From NCBI RefSeq assembly GCF_030323025.1, contig NZ_CP097329.1, positions 3,582,001 through 3,646,000 on the forward strand: a stretch of 64,000 nt of DNA. The letters are read 5' to 3'. Origin of the DNA: Pseudanabaena mucicola str. Chao 1806 (GTDB lineage Bacteria; Cyanobacteriota; Cyanobacteriia; Pseudanabaenales; Pseudanabaenaceae). The position numbers and the translations under genes were made by a program. Positions 42,308 to 50,863 of the stretch are shown one piece after another (position 1 is the stretch's first letter; each line of letters begins with the position of its first letter). A model generated the notes under the pieces. That model did no database searches, was not told where the DNA came from, and saw nothing but the letters and a program-made list of their open reading frames with translations.

Positions 42308-42865
42308 TTATCCAAATATGTCCTTTAGAGTCATCACTATCGCAGGAAAAGCGATCGGCGTAAAAGCGCTATCAGGAGAGTCTATTAGGGTTTGTTTGAG
42401 ATAAGCCTTGCCATTCGGTTGATGATAAATCTCCACAATCTCTCTTTCTACATTAGCAATCCAATATTCTAAGATTTCATATTCAGCATAAAGTCTAAGC
42501 TTCTTTGTCTGGTCGTATCTCAAGCTAGAATCAGCAACCTCGATCAATAACAACACATCTTCCGCTTCAGGAAATTTGTCAGCATAAAAGTCATCACGGG
42601 GGCGTAAAATCACAATATCAGGTTGCGGTTCAGAATAATCTGGCAAACGAATTGAGTTATGGATACTAATAATTCCTTTTTCTTTGATAGTGTTATGCAG
42701 GAAATAGTTGAGTCGATTGATGGTGGCAATATGCTTCAAGCCGTTTGGTGGCATAACAATAATTTCTCCTTCGATTAACTCCACTCGGTTTTCAGGATGA
42801 AAGATACCTGCTTTACCCATCTGTTGATATTGCTCTACATCAAATTTATATTTCAGTAATTGCAT
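42308..42865 (-). CDS. Uma2 family (DUF820) protein within the CRISPR-Cas locus
   Basis: 185 residues with the full Uma2 pattern: YQQMGKAGIFHPENRVELIEGEI, PQPDIVILRPRDDFY, VLLLIEVADSSLRYDQTKKLRLYA and YEILEYWIANVERE. Same strand as CARF-HEPN 2 and located 33 bp after it, so it belongs to that transcription unit. Confidence 0.87.
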   Translation of the reverse strand: MQLLKYKFDVEQYQQMGKAGIFHPENRVELIEGEIIVMPPNGLKHIATINRLNYFLHNTIKEKGIISIHNSIRLPDYSEPQPDIVILRPRDDFYADKFPEAEDVLLLIEVADSSLRYDQTKKLRLYAEYEILEYWIANVEREIVEIYHQPNGKAYLKQTLIDSPDSAFTPIAFPAIVMTLKDIFG

Positions 42866-42897
42866 GGCGATAAATCCAGTTATTTAACAAACCTAGT

Positions 42898-44475
42898 CTA
42901 GCTGTTGGGAATGTTAGCGATCGCCCCAATCTCCTTCACCAACTCCTCATGCACCTGTGCCATTAAGCTTGCCTCTTCCCACATTTTAAATTCTTTTTCA
43001 TCAGCAATAAAGTTTAGAAATCGTAAGATCTTGCCTTCCCATTCACTAACAGAATTAACAAGCCAAAAAAATAATAATCGCTCTTCGGTAATTCCTTGAA
43101 CTTGATGAAAAATAAAATTTCTTCTAGCGGAAATACGCTTTTCTTTATCGTTATCCCAAAAAGTAATTATATCAGTACATTTTTGTTTGTAATTTTTTCT
43201 CTTTTCTTTAAAAATCTTGCATAAAGTACTTAATTCTAAATCAATTCCTCCATTCTCTTGAATTTTGTCTCTCAATTTTTTAAGATCGCTACCAGACAAA
43301 TAGTTTTTGGGATCATTTAAAACATCTGCCTTTAAATAAGGAATATCCTTACTTAAATCTACATATTCATTTTCATTCCCATTAAAAAAATGGTTACCCC
43401 ATTCTGCAAAAATTCCTTCAAAAGCGCGAAATGTGTGAAAAAATGCCTCAACGATATTTCCTTGATTTCTGCGAATAATGCCCAAATATGCCTCTTCATA
43501 AGCAATCCACCAAGACCAAGACTCACTAAATCTTGAAATTGCAACATCTCGTAAACTCGGCGTGGATAAATTTTCCATTGCTTGCCTAAACTCATCAAAC
43601 TTACTCAAATTCCAAAATTTAGCAACTTCTAGTAATTTCAGAATCCTATCTGCTTGATCAGCATTTTTCAATCGCTCTAGCTTGCTTTTTAAAACAGTAA
43701 AAACACTCACATAGTCATAATTATTCAAGAATTTCTTCGCTTGTTCAATCTGCATCGACTCAAAATAAGACGAGGATGGATCTAGAGAAGCAACTTTAGT
43801 ACGCTCATTACTAGTCAAAAATCTAACGCGATCGCCAAAATTAGAAAGACTCGCAAATTGTACCGCCGAAGAAATTGCGGGAGTTCCCGCTTGATGACTG
43901 ACAATTACTTGATCATCCTGTTTAATACCCAAACCAGAAAACTTATCCTGTACTAGTTTAAGTGTCACATTCCAGTCATCCAGACCAATCTGACCCGCTT
44001 CAGGTTTCAAGTAAACTGGTTCAATTTTGATGCCATATTTATCTTGAAAATAATCCTCAAAGATTGGTTCAAGAGTACAAGTATCTTTCCAATAAGGAGA
44101 ATCAGAATCGGAGCGATTATACAAAATATTTTCATGGTTCGGTAAGAAAATCGCCTCCTGATCGGTCAGCAAAACAATAATGCGATCGGGTTTGATGCTA
44201 TTTTCGTTGATTTTCTTGCAAAAGCCATCTAGCAAAGGAAATTCAAAATAATTCCGATAATCATCAATTTTGTCAAAGAAAATAACACCCAGCAATCTAG
44301 CAACTACCGTATACAAACCACTCTTTTGCTTGTTAATCCCCTCCTTACTACGAAAATCATCAAGACAAGGCTTTAAATCAGACTTCTTTTCCTTACATAA
44401 ATTGTCCCATTTTTCTGGGATCGAAGTAAGTTGAATATCACTATTACCAGTTGTCACAATCCAAATTCTAGACAT
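42898..44475 (-). CDS. CARF-HEPN protein 2 (Csm6/Csx1-like)
   Basis: 525 residues, with a longer CARF region than its neighbour. The ligand loop is SHQAGTPAISSAV at 193-205 and the HEPN motif is RNFIFH at 452-457 (R-x4-H). The two CARF-HEPN proteins share WWWMAYEQAY/WWIAYEEAY and FRAVEGALWEW/FRAFEGIFAEW blocks in the helical region, so they are diverged paralogues. The role is presumably as a cyclic-oligoadenylate-activated RNase of the type III-B system. Confidence 0.82.
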   Translation of the reverse strand: MSRIWIVTTGNSDIQLTSIPEKWDNLCKEKKSDLKPCLDDFRSKEGINKQKSGLYTVVARLLGVIFFDKIDDYRNYFEFPLLDGFCKKINENSIKPDRIIVLLTDQEAIFLPNHENILYNRSDSDSPYWKDTCTLEPIFEDYFQDKYGIKIEPVYLKPEAGQIGLDDWNVTLKLVQDKFSGLGIKQDDQVIVSHQAGTPAISSAVQFASLSNFGDRVRFLTSNERTKVASLDPSSSYFESMQIEQAKKFLNNYDYVSVFTVLKSKLERLKNADQADRILKLLEVAKFWNLSKFDEFRQAMENLSTPSLRDVAISRFSESWSWWIAYEEAYLGIIRRNQGNIVEAFFHTFRAFEGIFAEWGNHFFNGNENEYVDLSKDIPYLKADVLNDPKNYLSGSDLKKLRDKIQENGGIDLELSTLCKIFKEKRKNYKQKCTDIITFWDNDKEKRISARRNFIFHQVQGITEERLLFFWLVNSVSEWEGKILRFLNFIADEKEFKMWEEASLMAQVHEELVKEIGAIANIPNS

Positions 44476-44587
44476 ATTTTAAATCTCCGAGGATCTTCTA
44501 AAAATTTGATAATAATCGTGTTAAAACGACTCAAAATGTGATCAAGTTAATTCAGTCCGAGCAACCAACTACTTAAATATCCTCTAT

Positions 44588-46459
44588 CTATTTCTTTGGC
44601 TTCAATTTAGGTTTATCTAGAGATTTAGCAGGTAACGATTTAGGATTTGTATTCAAGGAGATCTGAGCAGGAGAAAATGGTTCTAGCGGGCTCTGTTTCC
44701 CCCAAACATATTTTAGACCTCGCTCAGCGATCGCATCAAGAAAAGGCTTGAGTTGATCGGCTCCATCCTTATCATCTTTATATTTTTTATGCTTCCACTT
44801 ATCACGGTCACAATGAAACACGGTTACAATCTCTAAGTAATTCCCATCTCCAATTGGCAGCATCCTGTGCCATACATGACTAAATTCAAGCTGCTCTACG
44901 TCTTCCTCTTTTTGTTTTTTACGATTAAATTTTCTGACAGAGACGTGTCCACCAATTGCTTCAGTTTTTTTAAAGATACTATTATGAAATAGATCGATTA
45001 CATTACTATTTTGAGTCTGTTTTGCGTAAACTGTGACTTTATCAGGATGCCAAGCCTCACGCCATGTTTGGCATCCAACTGCATTAGAAGCAAGTCTCTG
45101 TTTAGACAAGTTATGTAAATCTTCAAGAAATTGCTTTAAATCTTGCTCTGATTTAATATTCAGCCATTTCAAATCTGTGCTGGCTAGCTGCCAATGACAA
45201 CCGATCTCAAACTTTTTGTAAGACTTATGAAAAAGCTGATGAGAAGCCCTACGCCATGACTTCCCAAAACCACCCATCACAAAAGCAAATTTAAGAACCT
45301 GCTCCATAAAATCAATATCCTGTTGGCTACCTCCATCAAGATATAGAATTCCTTGAGTCTTAAAGGTCTTAGTTTGCCAAAAATCATCATAAACTACATC
45401 TTTCTGTTGCTCCCAAAATATCTTTAACACACCAACACCACTAGAACTGCCAAATAGCCGCTCAACTTCCTTATCAATACTCTCAGCATCCTTTGTCACA
45501 CCACCTAACAATCTTTTTAAATGACCACGCAGAGAAGCCTTAAATAAATTAGGGCGAAACTCTGGCTCATCACTGCGAAGAGTTGGACTAACCCCTTGAC
45601 CAATCAAGGCAATATTAGTTTTACTGCTAGGTGCAACCGCAGGATGATTATCGTTATAGCCTCCCAAGCCATAACCTGTGCTAGTTTTACCCCCAATACC
45701 AAAAGCGATCACCTTCCAAAAAATACTTTCAACTTCTTTCCAATCATTCTCAGTTAGTGCATTACCACTAAACTCAAAAATCATCGTGGGTTTGTATAAA
45801 CTTACCGAGGTCAGTGCTGTGGCATTTTGCTTTTTCCCTGTGCCAACTTGACGCTCTTGCTGTGGATGGACAACATCAAGCATTCGGTAACGAACTTTTG
45901 TTACAAATTGACCATTCTCTCTAACCTTGATCTTGTGACTGCCCGACCAATCGCCAACTGGATAAGCTCCATGAAATCTTAAACCCGAAGTACTGGGACA
46001 ATGCCCCTTATCTTTTGCGTCTTCAAACCCGCAATATTTTCTCACTTGATCTTTGTCACAAGCACGACGGAAAAGCCCTTTAACACTACTACCAGAAATG
46101 AAAGGAATGCCATTTATACCCATAATTGGGCGAATAATGCTATCGCTTCCGCAGTTACTAATTAAACGAAAGGGGAACTTGACTAGAATGCGGTAAGTTT
46201 GATTATCCAAACCTGTTTTCAGTAAAGCTTTTTGAAAACGTGGTTGATCAGAAGTAGAATCAATCCATTCTTCTCGCCATGTCTCTAGGTCTTTACTATC
46301 ACGACCAGCAAACTGCAAACTACAGCGCCCACCAACTTGAGCGCGATACATCATCGGGATCTCTTCTTCTGTAAATTCCGCTTGACCACCTTTAGATTGC
46401 TTGTTATCAACCACTTGAATCCCAAGAGATTGAGCAGCTTGACTTAATCCACGAAACAT
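44588..46459 (-). CDS. Cmr6/Cmr1-type RAMP fusion protein
   Basis: 623 residues with two RAMP parts. Residues about 85-290 resemble Cmr6 (IPFISGSSVKGLFRRAC and the glycine-rich loop GIGGKTSTGYGLGG). Residues about 300-600 resemble Cmr1 (RPNLFKASLRGHLKRLLGG, then EVERLFGSSSGVGVLKIFWE and FVMGGFGKSWRRAS). The tail is Lys/Pro-rich. Cmr1 and Cmr6 bind the 3' end of the crRNA and neighbouring backbone in the type III-B complex. There is no separate cmr1 or cmr6 in the window. Domain assignment is by eye. Confidence 0.7.
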   Translation of the reverse strand: MFRGLSQAAQSLGIQVVDNKQSKGGQAEFTEEEIPMMYRAQVGGRCSLQFAGRDSKDLETWREEWIDSTSDQPRFQKALLKTGLDNQTYRILVKFPFRLISNCGSDSIIRPIMGINGIPFISGSSVKGLFRRACDKDQVRKYCGFEDAKDKGHCPSTSGLRFHGAYPVGDWSGSHKIKVRENGQFVTKVRYRMLDVVHPQQERQVGTGKKQNATALTSVSLYKPTMIFEFSGNALTENDWKEVESIFWKVIAFGIGGKTSTGYGLGGYNDNHPAVAPSSKTNIALIGQGVSPTLRSDEPEFRPNLFKASLRGHLKRLLGGVTKDAESIDKEVERLFGSSSGVGVLKIFWEQQKDVVYDDFWQTKTFKTQGILYLDGGSQQDIDFMEQVLKFAFVMGGFGKSWRRASHQLFHKSYKKFEIGCHWQLASTDLKWLNIKSEQDLKQFLEDLHNLSKQRLASNAVGCQTWREAWHPDKVTVYAKQTQNSNVIDLFHNSIFKKTEAIGGHVSVRKFNRKKQKEEDVEQLEFSHVWHRMLPIGDGNYLEIVTVFHCDRDKWKHKKYKDDKDGADQLKPFLDAIAERGLKYVWGKQSPLEPFSPAQISLNTNPKSLPAKSLDKPKLKPKK

Positions 46460-46463
46460 AGCT

Positions 46464-46880
46464 TTAGTCTCCCTTTACTTTGTAGCGTTGTGTCCACCAA
46501 ACCAGAGAATCGCAAAGTTGGGTTAATACCATTAGCGCTACACGCTGATCTGCTAATGGCATAGACCATATAGCTTTTGCCATTGCCTTGATGTCATCAG
46601 TAGAATTCACGTTGTCATTAGGAAGCTTAATCCCTGCCTCATCAAGAATGCTATGGAGTTTTTCCCATACTTGTTTCCAATAATCAGATTTTTTCTGCTC
46701 CTTGCCTTTTAACCGCAAATGTTCACCCCAAAAACGTTCTAGTCCATAGGCGATCGTCATCCGCATCTTGTGAGATTCGTTCAGTACATCCTTAGTATTC
46801 CGAAACTCCAAAACTAGCTCTTGAGCATAGTAATCAAGATCGTAGGGTCGCCATCCATTGTTGTTTGATGTATTTGCCAT
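46464..46880 (-). CDS. cmr5: Type III-B small subunit Cmr5
   Basis: 138 residues, all-helical, size and position of Cmr5. Features include RPYDLDYYAQELVLEFRNT and a C-terminal helix ADQRVALMVLTQLCDSLVWW. The small subunit lines the complex opposite to the Cmr4 backbone. It is 4 bp upstream of the RAMP fusion start, consistent with one operon. Confidence 0.8.
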   Translation of the reverse strand: MANTSNNNGWRPYDLDYYAQELVLEFRNTKDVLNESHKMRMTIAYGLERFWGEHLRLKGKEQKKSDYWKQVWEKLHSILDEAGIKLPNDNVNSTDDIKAMAKAIWSMPLADQRVALMVLTQLCDSLVWWTQRYKVKGD

Positions 46881-46910
46881 AGTTTTATTCTCCAGTTTAC
46901 AAAAGCTACT

Positions 46911-47182
46911 TTATTTCTTTGGCTGGTCTTGTTTAGATTTAGTCTCTTCAAATAAGCTCAGAGTCACTTTAGTCCGTCCAAAGCCAATTGACTCCAAGCC
47001 ACCAAAATAAAATTCTCGCGGCTGAGCAATATCTGCATCAATCAAATAGTCATCCCAGTTTACCGCTTTGCCCTCATTGACCTCACGCATTGCCAACGGG
47101 AAAGCAAGAACTGTACCTTCTGGCAAAGCTTCTAAATTAAAAAATGCTCCCTTCTTAGCCTTTTTTTGCTTGTCTTCTAGCG
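46911..47182 (-). pseudogene. cmr4: C-terminal remnant of cmr4
   Basis: A 90-codon open frame without a good start. It begins just inside the end of cmr3 and reads AKKGAFFNLEALPEGTVLAF, then REFYFGGLESIGFGRTKVTL, which aligns with the end of Cmr4 (the GG-x-E-x-x-G-G/F-G loop). The N-terminal two thirds of Cmr4, including the catalytic Asp loop, are absent. A TTG at 47126 could start a 71-residue product, but this would not be a functional backbone subunit. Confidence 0.7.
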
Positions 47183-47698
47183 CTACTTAGGATGGAGAAT
47201 TGGGGTAAATTTCCAAGGTGTTTCTTTGCATAAACCTGAACTTAAAACTGTTTCTAGCGGTTTCTGCCAACTACCAATTTTTTGCCATTTATACTCACTA
47301 CTAACTTCCTTCTTATCGTCAGCCAGTTTCCATTTACCTGAAGCTAACACCCATTTGTTATAGCTTTCTTTTTTGTGACGAGTTTTAGCATCAACTATCT
47401 CTTCACCAAAGACACGCGATCGCGGTATTGGCACATAGAAATTCTCAGGATTACTATCCTCAGCCCAAAATCCACCAGCAACCGTTAAATCTTTTTTGAT
47501 TTGATCGATTTCAGTTTTACTAGATTTTAAATTTTCTTGATAACTACGCAATATTAAGCCTGATAGAACAGAAGCATCAGGTGGAAATTTTGTCCCTGAT
47601 TTGCCCACCAAGTTCTCAGCAGACAAGAAAGCGCCTGAACTGCCATAGAGAAAGCCTAAAGGCTTCACTTTGATTAGAAAATTGAATCTTTTTAGCAT
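47183..47698 (-). pseudogene. cmr3: cmr3 truncated after about 170 codons
   Basis: The N-terminus FLIKVKPLGFLYGSSGAFLS with FPPDASVLSGLI and VAGGFWAEDSNPENFYVPIP matches Cmr3, the subunit that binds the crRNA 5' handle. The frame ends at PWKFTPILHPK followed by TAG, where full-length cyanobacterial Cmr3 continues for another 150 or more residues. The stop lies in the cmr4-derived sequence, out of frame with it, which indicates a deletion fusing cmr3 to cmr4. Start at ATG 47698 overlaps the cmr2 stop; a GTG at 47707 is the alternative. Confidence 0.72.
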
Positions 47699-49416
47699 AG
47701 TTGCCACCCTACTTGAATCATATTTTCAATCCATTCAATTACTGATTTTGGCTCACTTCCTCCTGTGATTTTTATGCGATTTTCAGATAGCTCGTCACCT
47801 TTATCTTTTCCAAAATACAGATTCAATAGCTCTATCGCCATATCTAGATTTTTAGGCTTCGGACTTTTTTGCAGTATGGCATGACGCGCTTTAAGGTGTG
47901 CCAAATCACCATAAACATGACTCCAGTTAGTACCTCCATCCCGATCTCGATAATCCTTCAACCATTTCAAATACTCCCAAGGTGTAGTCCACTGCACAAA
48001 TTGACCATTGTTAAACACAACCCGAATCGTCACGCGATCGCGCCCTAAACTCTTAGCCAACTTCTCCGCCTCACGGCAATGCTGCAACACATCGCGCTGC
48101 GGCACACTATGCCCTGCCCACACAAAACCCACACTGAGACTAACATCAGGCTCATCACCTTCATTTACCCTCAAGCCTTTACTTCGCATATTCTCGCGTA
48201 ACTTTTCCCATTGATCGCGTAAACCACATAACCAATCAACAACCTCTTGCTTGTCTCTTTGTGGTTTGTCCTCAGTGCCATAAATTACACCAAGAAAATC
48301 ATCCCCACCCGCATAAACCACACGACCGAGATCAAAACGCTTGAAGTCATGTCCCCAATCTCGTAAACAAAGACTAAACTCTCTAACTTGATCAGCGTTA
48401 GACAAGCTGTTGAGATAATTGCCAATGCGATCGCCATCACCCATAAACCAACCAGTCCAATAGGTTTCTTGAGTTTTTTCGTTCTTTCGGAAATACTTTG
48501 GAAAGCTCTCTACCTCAAACGCCTTTCGATCTTCCTGTGTGATCACTCTGTAATAGTCGATTTGATTTCTAATATCTTCGTAAGTTACCAAGCGTTTGAT
48601 TAATTCAGGAATACTTAAACGCTCATTTTCATTGATATAAGCCCGATCATTCTCTTTACCGTTTGGATCAGTTTTTATAGCTAGAGCAGTGTAAAAAGCC
48701 TTGATTTCTTCGGATAAATCTTGTTGATTTTGCTTACTTTCACGAGTGATTTGACGATCCATGTTTGGATAGGCGATCGCATCATGCCCCGACAGACTAG
48801 AGCTTTCACCATTCCAGTTCGGGATAGTCCAAGCACGGCGCAACTTCCGAGTTTCTAGATCTCGCATTGCACTATGAATAGGATTGTTTTGGTCATCCTT
48901 AGAGTTGTTCTGACCGACAAATATCTCCCATGCGTGCATTTCCCATCTTTTCCATGACATCTTCCAGTCATACTTTTTCCAGTCATATTTATGATTGATA
49001 TCGTTTTTAACTTTACTTTCCACCCAATCTTTGCAAGCTATGATAATTTCGCTCCAAGCATTATCTAGGGTGTCCCGAAATAGATTAAAAGCCCGATCTC
49101 GCTCAATTTCTCCGACAATCAAAATACGATTCGGCATTCCTTGTATGAGGTCAATACTTAGTTCTCCATCTTTAATTGCTGGAGAAATTACTTTGATACC
49201 ATTAAGTTTTTTTGCCTCTTCGACAATGCGATAGCTCAAATAAGACAAAATTTGTGATGCACCATAGAGATCGCGCAACTTACGAGACTTCTCGATAAAG
49301 CCTTGCACAGGTGCAAATGTAATTACCGTGTATTTCACATCTTTAGTTTCTTGGGTTTGTGGCTTTTCATTAATTTGTAATGCTGTCGTCACGATCGCTT
49401 TACCTCCCACACGCAT
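47692..49416 (-). CDS. cmr2: Type III-B Cas10 subunit Cmr2 (no HD domain seen)
   Basis: 574 residues (a GTG at 49392, eight codons in and 10 bases after GGAGG, may be the true start). TVITFAPVQGFIEKSRKLRDLYGASQILSYLS begins the first palm-like domain, FMGDGDRIGNYL lies near 324, and the cyclase motif VVYAGGDDFLGVIYG puts GGDD at 370-373. There is no N-terminal HD nuclease domain. This subunit should make cyclic oligoadenylate on target RNA binding, which fits the two CARF-HEPN genes downstream. First gene of the cmr operon. Confidence 0.88.
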   Translation of the reverse strand: MRVGGKAIVTTALQINEKPQTQETKDVKYTVITFAPVQGFIEKSRKLRDLYGASQILSYLSYRIVEEAKKLNGIKVISPAIKDGELSIDLIQGMPNRILIVGEIERDRAFNLFRDTLDNAWSEIIIACKDWVESKVKNDINHKYDWKKYDWKMSWKRWEMHAWEIFVGQNNSKDDQNNPIHSAMRDLETRKLRRAWTIPNWNGESSSLSGHDAIAYPNMDRQITRESKQNQQDLSEEIKAFYTALAIKTDPNGKENDRAYINENERLSIPELIKRLVTYEDIRNQIDYYRVITQEDRKAFEVESFPKYFRKNEKTQETYWTGWFMGDGDRIGNYLNSLSNADQVREFSLCLRDWGHDFKRFDLGRVVYAGGDDFLGVIYGTEDKPQRDKQEVVDWLCGLRDQWEKLRENMRSKGLRVNEGDEPDVSLSVGFVWAGHSVPQRDVLQHCREAEKLAKSLGRDRVTIRVVFNNGQFVQWTTPWEYLKWLKDYRDRDGGTNWSHVYGDLAHLKARHAILQKSPKPKNLDMAIELLNLYFGKDKGDELSENRIKITGGSEPKSVIEWIENMIQVGWQLC

Positions 49417-49546
49417 TTACAAAGGCAATTTATCAGATATTTATCACGATAGCTAATTTATGAAAATATTTTTATAATTTATATATACGACTCAAAGTAT
49501 CTTAATAAACATAAATTCATGGCTAATGATAACTTTTAATAAATAT

Positions 49547-49562
49547 TGTCATTTACTTGACA
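49547..49562. promoter_or_regulatory. Candidate operator (TGTCA-N6-TGACA) in the divergent promoter region
   Basis: An inverted repeat TGTCA-TTTACT-TGACA lies 8 bp before the WYL gene start, in the 150-bp AT-rich region between the divergent cmr2 and WYL genes. It could be an autoregulatory binding site; this is inference from symmetry and position. Confidence 0.4.
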
Positions 49563-49569
49563 TATCACT

Positions 49570-50730
49570 ATGCCGAAGACTACCAACTTACATCCCCACA
49601 GCGATCGCCAAGCTTTTGAGCGTCTCCTACTCCTCATCGCCACCTTCATTCATCATCCTGGCATCGGCTGCCCAGATCGCATCGGCAATAACTCCCAATC
49701 TGCCCATGAATCATTAGAAGCCGTTCAAGCAAAAGTTTATGAAGTTGCCCAACAATACAATATTTCCTTAACTAAATATTCCATTCCCACCCTTCGCAAA
49801 GACTTAGTTACACTCCGTAAATATGGGCTTTTAGAAAAGCGCATTTATCGTTGGGGCTACTTCCTCGGAACAGGCGTAATGTCTTTTAAAGACTTACAAG
49901 TAGCTCTCAATGCCCTCAACTCAATGGCAAAATATCAGCGATCGCCCCAAGCGATCCGTATTTACCAAGAACTCGAAAAGAAACTGCGCGGCAAACAAAT
50001 CTTAGAATCCGCAGACTATCTCTATCCCGTGCGATCGCAAATAGATCGAGCAATCATCTACACAGATCTTGATGAAATGCTAGATATCAAGAAAAATCGC
50101 TACAATCTTTATCATTGTTTAGAGCAAGTTGAATCAGCGATCGCGATCGGACAAGCAATCACCATCTATCGATATACCGATCCCTATAGTCAGAAAATTG
50201 GATATTTACAAGTCTTCCCATTGCAATTGATTTATCACGATATTGCTTGGTATTTGCTCTATGAGTATGTCGATAACGGTCATCTAGAAATCGAACGGAT
50301 CGATCGCTTCACTGACCAAATCCAATTCGTTAATCAGCCCAGAGGAACCGATCTCCAAAAATCAAGTTTAAATGTGGCAATGAATCTATTTAAAAAAGGA
50401 TGGGGTTTGTTCCTAGGTGAACCATCTGAGCAAGCTAGAGAGATTGCAGGAACTCTCGAATATGTTCAAATCAAGATCCGCTTTTTTGCACCTGTAATTG
50501 CTTTTATCGAAGAAGGAGAGAAAAGACATATTTCTCAAGTGATTGATCGACGTGGAAAGCCTGAATATATCGATTACAGCATTTCCCTACCGCCGCGATC
50601 GCTAAACGAGTTTTGTCGCTGGGTACATCAGTTCGTTCATCACGCTCAGGTACTAGAGCCAAAGGATTTACGCGATCGCTTTCGTTTTACAGCCCAAAGG
50701 TTGGCAGCTTTATATAATACTTCAGACTAA
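49570..50730 (+). CDS. WYL-domain transcriptional regulator
   Basis: 386 residues. An N-terminal helix-turn-helix-like region covers about 20-115 (SIPTLRKDLVTLRKYGLLEKR). The WYL domain follows at about 185-275 (QAITIYRYTDPYSQKIGYL, LIYHDIAWYLLYEYVD), with a C-terminal extension (RFFAPVIAFIEEGEKRHISQ). WYL regulators are often found next to cyanobacterial CRISPR-Cas operons and repress them. It is divergent from cmr2, which supports such a role here. No clear Shine-Dalgarno sequence precedes the ATG. Confidence 0.85.
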   Translation: MPKTTNLHPHSDRQAFERLLLLIATFIHHPGIGCPDRIGNNSQSAHESLEAVQAKVYEVAQQYNISLTKYSIPTLRKDLVTLRKYGLLEKRIYRWGYFLGTGVMSFKDLQVALNALNSMAKYQRSPQAIRIYQELEKKLRGKQILESADYLYPVRSQIDRAIIYTDLDEMLDIKKNRYNLYHCLEQVESAIAIGQAITIYRYTDPYSQKIGYLQVFPLQLIYHDIAWYLLYEYVDNGHLEIERIDRFTDQIQFVNQPRGTDLQKSSLNVAMNLFKKGWGLFLGEPSEQAREIAGTLEYVQIKIRFFAPVIAFIEEGEKRHISQVIDRRGKPEYIDYSISLPPRSLNEFCRWVHQFVHHAQVLEPKDLRDRFRFTAQRLAALYNTSD

Positions 50731-50765
50731 TTTCACTATGTTGCAGGCTGCATCTCTTTTCATAA

Positions 50766-50817
50766 CAAAGCCATAGCGTACAGACAATGCATGGATTAAG
50801 CCTACGCTATGGCTTTG
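50766..50817. terminator. Inverted repeat downstream of the WYL gene
   Basis: CAAAGCCATAGCGTA (50766-50780) and its exact complement (50803-50817), separated by 22 bases, lie between the WYL gene and cysS. It may act as a terminator or be another small repeat. Confidence 0.45.
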
Positions 50818-50863
50818 CTGTATAATTACCTCGCGCCTAGATACTCAAGACATAGCCAAATTC

